Part shown: piece by piece, positions 10,055-21,790 of the stretch
Layout of the letters: the number at the start of each line of letters is the position of its first letter
How positions within the stretch are numbered: position 1 is the first letter of the stretch
DNA from: Gymnothorax reevesii
Taxonomy: Eukaryota; Chordata; Actinopteri; Anguilliformes; Muraenidae
Length of the DNA stretch: 64,000 nucleotides
Direction of reading: 5' to 3'
Assembly: GCA_029721435.1 (NCBI GenBank)
Contig: CM056583.1
Coordinates: 77,689,120-77,753,119, forward strand
The notes under the pieces: generated by a model
Told to the model about the DNA's origin: nothing
What the model saw: only the letters and a program-made list of their open reading frames with translations
Databases searched by the model: none
Translations under genes and position numbers: made by a program

Positions 10055-12175
10055 ATGTTATATAGAGCAGACAGGGCTACCAGAGGAGAAAGTGTGGCTA
10101 TTTACGTCTCCTCACACTTCGTCTTCGAATCTTCTACTCCTCAAGTACCCCCATCATCTTTTGAATGTCTCTTTGTTAATTTAAAACTTCACAATAACAA
10201 ACACCACATCATTGGTAGTATTTATAGACCTCCACCTGTCCATCCTGACTCAGCTGACTGCATACTATCTACCCTCTCCTCACTTGAGCACCCGTGCGAA
10301 ATGATCATCCTTGGCGACTTCAACACAAACTGGCTTCATCGCTCTTCGTCTAAAGATAAAAACCTGCTTAAAAGTATTAATTTAATTCAGTTGATCAACG
10401 AACCCACCAGAGTTGACATCAGATCTAAATCACTATTAGATTGGATTCTTGTTACACACCCTGACAGTTCTGTCTGACTGTTTTAGTGATCACTCAATTA
10501 TCTTCTGTGTATCGAAAATAAAATCTCCCAAACTTCAGATACATCAGAGTTAGACAAAGTAAAAACATTAATTTTGATAATTTCATACATGATTTGATCT
10601 AAATAAACTGGGACAGATTTCAAATTATACCCTGTGTTGAAGATGTCTGGAATTATTTTTATTCTGAACTCACAAGAGTTATGGACAAACACGCACCCTG
10701 GAGGGAGATTAAAGGTACGCATTTGCCGTGGATCAACTGACTTGATAAGCCTTTTAAAAGAATGTGATAAAGTCTGGAAGAGGTGTAAGGGAACTAAGGA
10801 TGCAGCTGACTGGGAAAAATATGGGACATTAAGGAATTTATGCAAGACGAAAACACGCAATGCAAAATCAGACTTCTATAAAAATCAACTCACTGAAAAT
10901 ATGCATAAACCAAAACAGTTCTGGAAAAATATAAATAATATCCTCAACAAATCAAACAAAAATACTAGTATTCAAATTTGTTTCAAAATTTGTTTCAATA
11001 ATAACATCATTCAAGACCCCTCAGCAATTTAAAACTGCTGAGGGGACCTGCTCCTGCTCCGTAGGTCGCTCTCATGCGTTTGACTCTCCTGGGGCATGTA
11101 ACTCCTCTAGTAACCCCTTATGAGGAAGTTCTGTTTCATTTAGAAATTTATCATCTTTTGAAGTTCGACAAGCAATTAATGAACTTAAGGATGACTGTGG
11201 ACCTGGTCCAGATGGCATTGAAACTAAATTTATTAAGTTATCTGCTCATATTCTGATGTATCCTCTGTGTGATCTTGATAACCTTTCCTTATCAACCTAT
11301 GCCCTTCCCTCTGCTTGGAAAACTGCCATAGTTACTCCACTTCATAAGGGTGGAGACCCACACGACATTAATAATTTTCACCCCATCTCTACAATCAATT
11401 CCATAGCCAAAATGTTTGAAAAATTAATATTCAATCAACTATCTCGCTATATTACTGAATCAAATATCCTATCTCCATGCCAGTCTGGTTTTTGACCCAA
11501 CTTCTTAACCACTACAGCACTTTTAAAGTTTACTAATGATATATTTACTGCCTCTGAGAATGGAAAATTCACTGGTGCAATCTTTCTGAATTTATCTCAT
11601 GCCTTTGACATTGTTCATCACTATTTACTCCTTGATAAACTTTATTCAATTGGTGTCTCCCAAAATGCCTTACTTTGGTTCAACTCTTACCTTCATACGA
11701 CGTCAGTGTGTCTGACTTAGGGGTAGTTAATCTGATTATTTAACTGTTGAGAAGGGAGTACCACAAGGTTCATCTCTATGACAACTTCTTTTTTCCGTTT
11801 TCATCAATGATCTCCCTAAGCTATACATCTGCTGTCCACAAATCTGATATTGAGCAATCCCGACAAAATGAGTTTTTCCTGAACAAAAATAAATCATGCA
11901 GTATGCTGTTTGGAACCAGACTAGGTCTTGGTGACGGCTCCAATCTTACTATCTCTTTTAATGACGGCTCATCCCTTGAACAGGTGACTTCCTTTAAATA
12001 TCTTGGCCTCTGGATTGATCCATTGCTCTCCCTCAAATATCACATTTACTCCATCATAAATAAATTAAGTTGCAACGTAGATATTCTTTATCGTTCCATC
12101 AACTGTTTTACCCTGCAGATAAGGAAAAGAATTGTCACGCAGTTAATATTACCTAATAAACATACTATTACCTAA
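10055..12175 (+). pseudogene. L2-like LINE ORF2 relic (endonuclease and reverse transcriptase)
   Basis: Coding order is preserved but broken by many stops and shifts. The apurinic endonuclease part (10055-10477) has GESVAIYVSSHF, IIGSIYRPPP, MIILGDFNTNWL and SLLDWILVTHPDS. A linker follows, with AINELKDDCGPGPDGIETKFI near 11169-11230. Reverse-transcriptase segments at 11256-11495 and 11580-11640 include LPSAWKTAIVTPLHKGGDP and FLNLSHAFDIVHH (the family norm is D-x-SKAFDTVDH). A later part is SFKYLGLWIDPLLSLKYH (11990-12045). The catalytic YADD-type box is not visible, so part of the RT is deleted. Family placement in the L2/CR1 clade is from motifs only. Whether it belongs with the preceding ORF1 relic is unclear. 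Confidence 0.75.
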
Positions 12176-12487
12176 TAAACACTAATAAAACATATCTTCC
12201 ACCCCTCAACGTTTTCTGCAACAGACTCTGCAGATTTATATTAAGATGTCCATATCGTACCCACCACTGTCTAATGCATGAATCCTTAAAGGGACATTGT
12301 GTAGGAATTACTCCCATCCAGCGTTGGAATCGTGTAGGACTTTCAAACGAATAATGCACTCTCACGCCTCACTTTATTAAACCCGTATTGCTAATACGGC
12401 AGCCACTGTGTATCAAAAAGCCTTGTCAACGCTGATGAAACCATGGATGAATTAATACAACTGGTACTACTGAACCGAAAGCCAGCA

Positions 12488-12570
12488 TATCGAGGGCTGA
12501 CTGCAATTAACAGTTATGCGCTATACATAAGATCCGGACATAACCGTTTATTGCAGTCAGCCCTCGATAT
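12488..12570. repeat. 83-nt imperfect palindrome (hairpin)
   Basis: ATATCGAGGGCTGACTGCAA at 12488 is repeated as its exact complement ending at 12570. Pairing continues inward with few mismatches for about 32 bp per arm, leaving a loop of about 20 nt. Confidence 0.85.
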
Positions 12571-13252
12571 AATACATGAAGCAGCAAAACACAGTATCGT
12601 GAATCGGTGCAAGATATTCAAAGTAATGGTAATAAACAACTGAGCTTAGGTGCATCTTGAACATTTTATACTATGAAAAAGCAAAGCAAGTGTAGGCTAC
12701 ATGCACGCTTACAGGATGTCGCCTTCAGTAGTTACCGAATACATACCCGTTATCCAACCCAAGTTAACCAACAACAGCCTTTGCTACCTCACTGTTTATT
12801 CTGTAATGTCATATAAAAGACAGGTGAAGCAGTTGAGCCTCTATATAACAAAGCCATTCATCAAATACAATAACTGAAAATACTGGTTTCCTTACACCTA
12901 CTCACTTTACTGACTTGGTAATGACATAAGCCGATAGCACAGAATCTCCTGACCAGTGCTACATGCAGAGAACCGCAGCAGTGCAGCTTAAGAGAAAAAG
13001 GTCCCCTTGGTGTTCGCGTAGCCTGAATTAATATAATAATTTAAAAAATTGTCTCTGCCGTGGAAAAAGGCACCGACAATTTACTACTGAAAATTTACTA
13101 CTGAAACCGCGTAAACACACAGTTCCACCTGTAACAATAAGGATGCAGTATTTTAGCAAGATCTACCATTATGCTGCTTATGGTAACAAGCAACACTGTA
13201 ACAAAACTGAATGAAAAGTTGCGTTTTGGCTAAATTAGGCAGTACAGTTGAC

Positions 13253-13351
13253 TTACTTTTCGAGGAGAAAGCTGGCAACTTCAGCATCCCTTTGAAAATC
13301 TTTCTCCTTCATTAGCTCCTACCACCTGGGGAAGGCGAGCCCGATGTTCAC
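13253..13351 (-). pseudogene. Relic of a transposon-borne short ORF
   Basis: Minus frame from 13351 reads VNIGLAFPRW, a stop, ELMKEKDFQRDAEVASFLLEK, then a stop. The pattern 'VNIGxAFxRWRxL...DAEVAxFLLD' recurs in predicted proteins derived from fish DNA transposons (recollection), with no known function. The in-frame stop where Arg is usual shows decay. It lies inside the TTAA-ended element. Confidence 0.5.
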
Positions 13352-13954
13352 CCTTGTTTTTTGAGCGCGCCGGTTGCGCTGCCTTTTCAATTCTCTTTTT
13401 CATTTTTTTGCGGATGAGGATTCCGTCTCCTGTGCTGCTGCTGCATATGTATGGTCCTGCATTATGCTGCAGTAGTACAGATTTTCAAAGTCGCCGCAGT
13501 AGCCTCTCTTCCTGATTTCCTCCGGTGTCTCAATCACTCTGCACTGGCTGGCGGGGCAAGCACGGATTTATTCTGCGTTTGGTGCTATTTGTCCCTTGCT
13601 GGCGGCAACAGTTTCAAGACGGCTGACTGTCATGGTGCTTCCCTACTAGGTTACCCGTCCAATGTAGAAACAAGTCCAAAATTCTTTGTTTACGAGACTA
13701 TATCAGATTATTAGCGGAGGTCATAATACACCAATGATGACATATATATGAATGCAGACTTAGATTTTGGCAAATAAAAAAATGTAAATGTTACATATAG
13801 TACCTTTAAACTGGTTACCCCTCAGGGCAAGAAGACATTCCCATGGCTCCAATGCATATTCAAATGTGTCCACATGTGTTCTCAACATAAGATATAGGGA
13901 TTTTGCAGTAATCCAAGAATGTGATTTTGTGAACGTAATTATGCCTCGGTGCGC

Positions 13955-14390
13955 ATGCACAAGCGAGGTATACAGTAGATCGTTTGTGTGTCAGTCATTC
14001 ATTCATTCATTCATTCATTCTGTCTGTTACCGGTATAGCCTCTCCGCCGGTCAAAATCAAGTCCTAGAATATGGCTATATGGGTTAAATGCCGTGATATC
14101 TTGGATTTAAATTTGCCAGATTTGAGATAGAATATGTTTTTGACTTATAGCACTATTTGACACTTCCATAGACTTCAATAGGAATCGAGGAATGTGGAAG
14201 TAGTACGTGTCATGGGGAAAGCAATTTTTCCAAACAATGAATTCATTTTCATTGGAAAATGCTTGCAGGTAAGTTTATCAAAGGACTGCATTTTTGGGAA
14301 ATTTGTCACATTAGCTAATGAATTTTGTTGTTTGCGTCATTTTCTGGACCCAACTTTAGTTTATGTTGATCGTCAGATAACAACCTGTTA
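13955..14390 (+). repeat. Degenerate repeat with terminal hairpin; contains (ATTC)n
   Basis: Starts with a dyad around gcctcggtgcgcatgc and aagcgaggt (13951-13971), similar in layout to the CCTCCGCCAAGGAGG family. (ATTC)n lies at 13994-14020. The downstream limit is unclear. Confidence 0.35.
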
Positions 14391-14399
14391 AATTCCTGT

Positions 14400-17300
14400 T
14401 AAAGTTAAAGTAGATGACGTGAGCAGCCCTTAACGATCTAGAATAACCACATCATTTGCTCATTTAGCTATCTTAAATTAATTGCAGTTATTGATGTATT
14501 CGTTTGAGTACAAAGTTTATATTCGCTTATTAGATTTGCTGATAGGTTCAAACGCATTTTATTGCTCACTAGTTAATTTTGTTGCCTACCATATTACTTC
14601 TGTTCACTCAAAGGTTCTCTGATTCAGTGCGAAAGTTAATGGAAACAGCTTAAAATGTCAAATCTATTCGATACACCGATTTGATCGCATAGCAGCAAGT
14701 AACTTCCTTAGGCTACGCACAAGTTTTTATTCCCTTAAATGCTGTTAGGTGGGAATGTATTTTCACCACCTTTATTTGCATGAATATTTTTGGCGAACTT
14801 CAGGTAATTTGATTGACAAGTGGATGGACACATAGCTTTTGTCAAGCATAGATGCACAGCTAGGGCACTCTGACATGTTCACACAGAATTTTATAGCTTC
14901 ATCAAGAGACATACTTGTCATTGCTATAAGCACCGAGGCATCAGCACCTTCGGTGCTTTCATTTCCTCTCTGAACAGCTCCTCCCGAGATCTTCACAAGA
15001 TCTGGGCAAAACCTGACGTCAGATTGTGCCGTCCAATTAATACAGACCAATCCAGAGCCAACCACGGCGCTGGACCTGCCCTCACTGGAAACTATTCTAG
15101 CAGGCACTAACAACGCCAGATCATACTATGCCTTAGTAGCATCTACACTTTTGGAAATACAAAAGAAGAACCGCAGATCACTTGAGGTGCAGTTTTGTCA
15201 GTATCTCTCCCAAAGCTGCTAGTCCGTTTACTTTTGGACGAAAAGAAAACCACCTATTGCTCTTCCAAGCGACGATGCCTCCAGAAATCAGTGGGTAGCT
15301 TTTTTGTTTGCTGGCGGCGAACAGCCACGGCCAAAGGGAATGTTAGCTCCTTGTGCTCAGCATTTCACCAAAGACAGCTTTGTTAATAAAAGATAATTCG
15401 ACACTGGATAAGCCTTTCAGCTGCTTCTCAAACCTGAAGCAGTTCCATCGATCAAGCACTTGGAGTCAGAAGCTGTAAGTAACAATATAAAAACAAATAA
15501 AGCAAGTGAAGCTGACATATTATTGGTGGCTACTGGCTAGCAGGACCGCTAACGATAGTTAGCCTTAACAACTGGCCTCAAACGCAGGCTTTGTAAAATA
15601 TCTGAAGATAAACCTTGGATCGGTCGCGACTGTCCGTGACTCACAGACACAGAAGCTGTAAGTTGCTTTTACTGCATAAGCCAACCTGACGTGATAGCCA
15701 GTTGATTGTGGCTGTAGCCAAGTAACTGTTGCTGATGTTTCTGTCCTAAATACGCAAGAGTGATATCAGGGGAAATTCTACAGGAGGTGTGTGAACATGA
15801 ATCTCATTTGAAGCTAACTTTTTATACTTGTTTGTAATTTGGATGCTTGGTACAAGTGTCCAGGATAACGGAACTTGCTGTCTGTAAAACCTGCATTGCA
15901 AGGGTTTGTCTCTGTGGTTGTTGTGACCGCTCGGTTACCAGCTACTGCATTTTAGTTCACGTGCCGTGCTAATTAAAAATTCTCCTGGTTAACGTATATG
16001 TAATAATTCTGATCGGCATGCTTGTGTTACTTCGATAAGCATCAATGTGGCAGTTTCATCGTAACATTGCCCGATTGTAGCCACTACAGTTGAAGCTAAC
16101 CGGAGAGGTGCTGTATGACTGTGGTCGGGCTGAAAAGGCAGCAGTTAGACCAGATGTTGGTTTTGCAGAGCTTGGGATACATGTTTGGGTTTGTTTACGG
16201 CTGCTTGTGATCGCTTCACTTATCCATGACTGGGATCAGCCGAATACTTCACAAATGTCTGGGCAAGCTCTCTGGTACTATCGTGAAAGCAATGCGAAAT
16301 GCAGGTGCTTTACCGTGTCTGATATACCAAATGATTTTTCTGCACTACCGTTACATTATTTCATCCCCTTTAGAAGTTGTTGTGGCTAATAAAAAGCTGA
16401 AAAAGGTGGAGATTAAAAAGGAAATTCTTTCCTGTAGTAGTGATCGATTCGCTAGCTCCGCATAAGCAACTTGCCCACAATAACAGAACTTACGGTCTGT
16501 AAAACCTGTATTATGCCCATAACATAACCGGAGCTCTATCTAGCTCTCATGCACTATCCATAATGCGCCCATTTTCCATGAGTAAATTCTGGTCATTCTG
16601 ATGCAATAAGTAAACCATTACCACGAGCAATTTCCGAATTGCCTGGAGCTTGTCGCCCCCCCCCCCTCCCCCACCTCCCCCCGTCATATACCAGCAGAGA
16701 AGCTGATCGTTACTCCATGTTAACGACACACTACAGTTATGTACACAAACCAGTAGGTCCTTACAACACAGACAGCTGTTGGTCCACTTTTAGCTGCTCC
16801 TCACTGTCAATTTTTCCTTCTAAACTCAGACCCACCGGATTTCTACGGTCTCCAGTCTACACTAAGGCAAGTTGCCCCATTATACAAATGTGTCTGTATG
16901 GGCTGGATTCTAGCTTTCCCTGCATCCTAGCTATAGAGTAAAAAAACCGCTGTACTCACCACTGTTGCCATAGGTAAATAGCAAATTCGTGCTTGAGCTG
17001 CCAGACTTTCGCACTGCGTCCTCCACTTTCGCTGTTGCGTTTATTTGAACAAGTTCATTTCATTAGATCTATATACATGTACTGTGTTAGATTGCGGAAT
17101 TTCCCTGCCGATTCTTTATCAGAAGCAGACGTGTCTCACGTTTCATTCTGGGGAGACTGATCCGGAAAACTGCGATCTGCAGCCTCGTCCCGCCCAACTC
17201 CGCCCTCCACAGAGCTGGCCAGTCAGAAGAAAGTGGGCACACGGGGAGTGGGGGCCATAGCGGAAGAGCCGCCCCAATGAGGCGTTTCAGGCAGAGACTA

Positions 17301-17446
17301 CTATGGATTAAAAATGGGGTTTTTTGAGGATTGCAGTAGGAGCTAAATAAAGACCCTCTTTTGGACTTTGAACAATCAGTAGTACTCTAGGGGAGTACAA
17401 GATCAAAATATAATCTTGAAAATACAGCAAAATAGGTTTCCTTTAA
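14400..17446 (+). mobile_element. Region of a THAP-bearing DNA transposon, copy 1
   Basis: The right end at 17446 has complement TTTAAAGGAAACCTATTTTG, matching the TTAAAGGGGACCTACTATGC terminus of copy 2 (20879). The block includes the THAP remnant at 15352-15474 and a body (gctggccagtcagaagaaagtgggc near 17213) that I associate with a common fish repeat. The left end was not located, so the start is approximate and other elements may be nested. Open frames at 16090-16465 and 14772-15113 show no recognisable protein. Confidence 0.45.
15352..15474 (+). pseudogene. THAP zinc-finger domain remnant (C-terminal half)
   Basis: The frame at 15352 reads CAQHFTKDSFVNKR, stop, FDTG, stop, AFQLLLKPEAVPSIKH. 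This fits the end of THAP domains (C-x2-H, HFTxDxF, then a lysine-rich LKPxAVPS/T segment with the AVPT-type box). THAP fingers are DNA-binding modules in P-element-type transposases and host THAP proteins. The first Cys pair of the C2CH finger is not clear here. Two in-frame TAA codons show it is dead. Confidence 0.55.
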
Positions 17447-18350
17447 AACAAAATGCTGCTGCATCTTATGGTGATGTTTTTTATCTCCTTAATATTTTGT
17501 GGAATTTGCATCCTTTGCTATTCTTATTGTGTATATCTTATGTTTATTGCTTGATAACATGATAATGTAAATATTCTTGTTCTTATTATTATACTGGAGC
17601 AGTAATGTTTTATTGCTCTTAATAATAATAATTATAATAATATTATTATTATTATATGAAGGTAGTGTTGCCATTACTATTACTGTACAACATGTATTGT
17701 AGTATCTGCATTTACTTGAGTGGGTGTTGTGGGTTTACGGGAATGATGTTTGGTGGGTTGGTAAATGAGAACCTTGTGTATGTGGTAGGTGATCGTGTCA
17801 GTTGTTTATGTATGTTGTTTTTGTTTCGTTTTTTTTTTTTTGCTGTTGGACCCCCTTGAAAGTGAAATGTTTCATCTCAAGGGGCTATCCATTAATAAAC
17901 ATTCAAATATAATTTACCATATGACAAAATACAACCAAGCTGTTCATCTTTTTTTTTTTCCTTTAATGAAGCATTTACTTTAGTTACCTTGTGACTAAAA
18001 CATTTTTATGAATTCCTTTTTTCTTTTTTCTTTTTTTTAGATTCGCGCTAATTTTGCATTCAGATAGAAGCTCTGTCTTCACCTGCCAGTGATAATTACA
18101 ATAATTATAATAATGATAATAATAATCACAAAGCTTTTTAATTCAGGAAAATGATTGAAAACTGGCCCAAACTAATTATCAGTTTAAAGGTATTTTTGTG
18201 ATTCTCTTATTTTTGGCTGGAGCATTTTCTAATTGTTGAGGTCATAGCAAAATAATGCAATATTCAAAACGATGGTTGTCTCGTCAAATCCTCCGTGGAT
18301 AGCAGTGTGTCTAAGGCCTCCTGCCTAAGTTGCAAGTAAGTTGCTGTCAA
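17447..18350. other. AT-rich non-coding DNA with trinucleotide repeats
   Basis: Holds ATT/AAT-rich microsatellite sequence near 17600-17657, T-homopolymers, and a block at 18055-18225 that resembles one at 24385-24520. No gene. Confidence 0.55.
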
Positions 18351-18369
18351 CATTGTCGTTTACATCTTT

Positions 18370-18560
18370 TTTTGTTTTTCAGATAATGAGCTTTCAGCCC
18401 AATGGGACATTTATCAGACTATTGGGCTTTCAGAATAATGAGTGTTTGTTTTCGGTATTACAGACATTGGATTAATGGGCTTTTGGCCCAATGGGCAATT
18501 TTTTGGACTAACGGAGCTTTGAAATAATGGGTCATCGGAACAATGGCCTGCGCTCAGGAT
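18370..18560. repeat. Degenerate repeat of 'ATGGGCTTT' units
   Basis: Related phrases recur about every 30-60 bp: aatgagctttcagcccaatg (18385), attgggctttcagaataatg (18420), aatgggcttttggcccaatg (18475) and gagctttgaaataatggg (18510). Two contain the small palindrome gggc..gccc. Confidence 0.55.
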
Positions 18561-19830
18561 GGCTATGTTAGGTAATGTTTTCAGACATTACATTGGTTTA
18601 TGGTTTGTTAGGCTGTTGGATAACACTGGCAATATTTGCATCATAAATAACAAAAAGGTTTTATTACTACACTGGAAATCATAATCAATTCACTTTTCAC
18701 CGTCTTCATTGGATTTAACTGCTTGCTTGCTGGATCGTTGAAATCTCCAGAGCAATGTAATCAGTAAGCAACGTCAAAGCCAAAGTGCTTTTTATGCGAG
18801 TTTGCGGTTCTGCAAACTTACACAAAATAGAGGTTGAATGAATGAATGAGAGAATGGAACAGAGAGTCATGGGCCAGTGAGAAAGTGCAGTATAAAGACA
18901 AGGTATTATTATTATTATTTCTTTAAAATAATTATTCATTTTTAATTATACCTAATACAGTTGAGCCACAAGAAAGTAGGTGAGTTGCAGAATTTAAAAA
19001 AAATCACAAGAAAATGACAATGAGCAAAATTCACATTTTCGACAAAGGTAAGTATTTACTGGGTGGTGGCTGAATGAAGATTGATTTCATCCAACCAAAG
19101 ACTCCATCTATCGCAGACAACTGAAGCAGTGATTCAGAAGCACAGTAAATTGAAAGGAAAAGCTTGGTCTCTCAAAAGAAACAGTCGGTAACATTGTGAG
19201 TCAGTGGGTTCAGAGCTGCATAATCTTACACGGCAGCAAAACACATTTGAAGCTACGGTTAGGAAATCAATGGCAAGTCCAGAGGTGATAACACGCAGAG
19301 TGACTCCAAATTTTGTAGTCGGTTAGCTTCATCAATTCAGCAGTAACCCACTCACATGTGTCAGGTCCACTCTCAATTCACTTTCTGGCAATTTAGCAAA
19401 CTTCCATTGCCCGGGCAAGGCTTAAGGGACATTTTCTTTTATAACAAGCAACTATTTAGAGCTGTGTAAAGAAAAATAGCATTGTGCTTTAGTAGGCATT
19501 TCAACTCACCAGTCTCAAGTGCGCATTTACCCACTTTGCCCTTCTCTTGGATGTTGCCTTTTGCCTTCCTCAGCTTTATTGCATCTGCGCCCCTATTGTA
19601 CAGTCAAAGCCTTGTAGTTGAAAACAAGTGGATTCTCAATTATTATTTTCAGCCTAAAGCAAACAGCATTACATTTTAATTATCTTTGAGGATTCCTTCT
19701 CGCAACAGAGAAGGACGAATTGGCAGACTGATTTTAATGTGTATTGTTCATATTCATGTTGTGTTTGCATATTGATTATCATAGCGTAAGAAAGCTGTAT
19801 ATAGGGAAAAAGCAGTAAACCTGCATGAGT
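18561..19830. other. Non-coding stretch, nothing recognised
   Basis: Mostly unique-looking AT-rich DNA. Sequence near 19050-19200 (agactccatctatcgcagac, ctctcaaaagaaacagtc) is reminiscent of a decayed Tc1 element, but I cannot support it. Confidence 0.4.
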
Positions 19831-20035
19831 ACCAGAGTTGGGTTCGATTACTTTTTCAATTACAATTGATCGTAATTATAATTACAATCATAATTACTGC
19901 CTGGAGAGAATGTTCAATTACAATTACAATTACTTTTCAATAAAAACTTCAATTAAAATTAAATTACAATTACAAAAGTAATATATTACAATTACTGTAA
20001 TTGTAATTGAAAAAAGTAACTGAACCCAAACCTGA
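19831..20035. mobile_element. Short TIR element (MITE) rich in CAATTACAATT
   Basis: The left part GTTGGGTTCGATTACTTTTT (about 19837) pairs with a right end whose complement is GTTTGGGTTCAGTTACTTTT. Subterminal TCAATTACAATT is present at both ends. The interior is built from CAATTACAATTACAATTAC-type repeats. This is a well-known style of fish MITE. Confidence 0.65.
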
Positions 20036-20878
20036 TAAGTACCCTTCTATGCTTCTTCCTCTTCTTTTTCTCCTGATCCTCCTCCTCTGGTTAGCTGGTC
20101 TATGGCAGCCCCCAGAACTGTATTGTAAAAAGTTATGAAATTCGGCACACTGAGCGAGGATGGTCCTCCAATTCATTTCACCGAATTTTATGTCTCTGTC
20201 ATGAACACTCTAGTGCCACCAGCTGGTCAAAATTGAAGGTGCGTTTATGCATGCAACTTTTGAATCATATTCCAGATTTTCAAAAATGAGGCACTGCTGA
20301 ATTCTTTGTATCAGGCTGTATCCAAAGCACCTTAAGATTTAAATTTCTGATCACAATGAATCTGCCAAATTCTTTTTAAGGCCACAAATTTTGTCCAATT
20401 TTTCACCCATGTTGATCAGATGACCTTAAGACTAAGCCGCACAAATTGAATTTTTGATTTTCAAAAATATTCGCCCTTCACAGCAAATTGCAATTTGTGG
20501 CACAGTTGCCAAATAGAAAATGAAGTCATATCTTAGAAACGGTTTGATGTACCAAAAACAATCCTGGCAGATGGACTCAGGATTGTGCCATTTTGAGCAG
20601 GCACAAAAAACTGTGTTATTTGACCTCTAAGGGTGCTGAAATGATCAAAAAATATTTTTTGCCAAATAACTGAATGGACGACAAAAGCTAAACAAATAAA
20701 GTACATTAAAGCTGAAATATTTAAAACTTCTTACTTCACATCACCTTCCAAGTGGTACCACCGAGAGCTTAGGTATTGTGATTGACTCATGAGACACTGC
20801 AGATGCATTTTGTGCAAGTGCAATTGGGTCCTTATGGTCTCGCTCCCCCTAGTTAACTCATAGAGAACGATAAATATG
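20036..20878. other. Non-coding, probably old repeat
   Basis: Phrases such as cactctagtgccaccagctggtc and attcggcacactgagcgagg resemble a dispersed fish repeat from memory, but no termini were found. No gene. Confidence 0.35.
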
Positions 20879-21400
20879 TTAAAGGGGACCTACTATGCTG
20901 ATCCTTCTTTTAATAAACATAAGTAATGTTATAATGTTGGATGTTCATACTCAACCTCCGAAAAGTTTCTAAACAGAGTGATCGAAATGTTGCCATTTTT
21001 TCTATTTAATAAAGTTTATATTTTTGGAGCAAGAGCAGTGTGCAGACCAATCTATTTTTCATATCTGACATGCTTGTCTGGCACCTGCGGATTACCTTTT
21101 TGGATGTGCGCACCCACTCTTCAAAACATGCTGGCAGCAAACAGCCACGGCCAAAGGGAACGTTAGCTATTTGTACTCAGCATTTCACCAAGGACAGCTT
21201 TATCAATAAAGGATAATTTGACATAGTATAAGCGTTTCAGCTGCTTCTCAAGCCTGAAGCAGTTGCATCGATCAAGCGCTCGGAACCACAAGCTGTGAGT
21301 AACAATATGACAGTAAATAATGTAAATGAAGCTAACATGTTACGGGTGGCTAGCAGGACCGCTAACGATAGTTAGCACTAACAACTGACAACATTTTCAT
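20879..21400 (+). mobile_element. THAP-bearing transposon, copy 2 (5' part)
   Basis: Left terminus TTAAAGGGGACCTACTATGC at 20879. From about 21126 it follows copy 1 closely (ggcagcaaacagccacggccaaagggaa through ctagcaggaccgctaacgatagttagc). The THAP remnant here reads CTQHFTKDSFINKG, stop, FDIV, stop, AFQLLLKPEAVASIK (21172-21294), with stops at the same two positions as copy 1. The 3' part is lost where Tc1 sequence begins near 21415. Confidence 0.6.
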
Positions 21401-21414
21401 TGTTACACTGAATT

Positions 21415-21790
21415 AAGTAAGTAAAGATCATGTGGACAAGCCAGAAGGCTATTGGAAAAATGTTTTGTGGATGGATGAGACCAAAATAGAACTTTTTGGT
21501 TTAAATGAGAGGCATTATGTTTGGAGAAAGGAAAACACTGCAATCCAGCATAAGAACCTTATCCCATCTGTGAAACATGGTGGTTGCCACTCACCGATAT
21601 GTAATATTGGATAATTTTCCTTGATAAATAAATGACCAAGTATAATATTTTTGTCTCATTTGTTTAACTGGGTTCTCTTCATCTACTTTTAGGACTTGTG
21701 TGAAGATCTGATGATGTTTTACCATATTTTTGCAGAAATCTTGTAAATTCTAAAGGGTTCACAAACTTTAAAGGATCATTGAATCATAAC
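21415..21790 (+). mobile_element. Tc1/mariner 3' fragment
   Basis: The frame from 21432 reads DKPEGYWKNVLWMDETKIEL followed by FGLNERHYVWRKEN and IPSVKHGG. This is the segment around the second catalytic Asp of Tc1 DDE transposases (W-x-DE-x-K). It then jumps to a terminal region (gtaaattctaaagggttcac aaacttt) characteristic of Tc1 ends. Internally deleted and 5'-truncated. Confidence 0.8.

Larger units (their letters stand above)
12286..13809. mobile_element. Non-autonomous DNA transposon with TTAAAGG termini
   Basis: The left end TTAAAGGGACATTGTGTAGG (12286) is mirrored by a right end whose complement reads TTAAAGGTACTATATGTAAC (to 13809). The outer TTAA could be the target duplication. 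Inside are an 83-nt hairpin (12488-12570) and a degenerate minus-strand coding remnant (13253-13351). The left end abuts the LINE relic, consistent with insertion near its 3' end. Confidence 0.55.
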
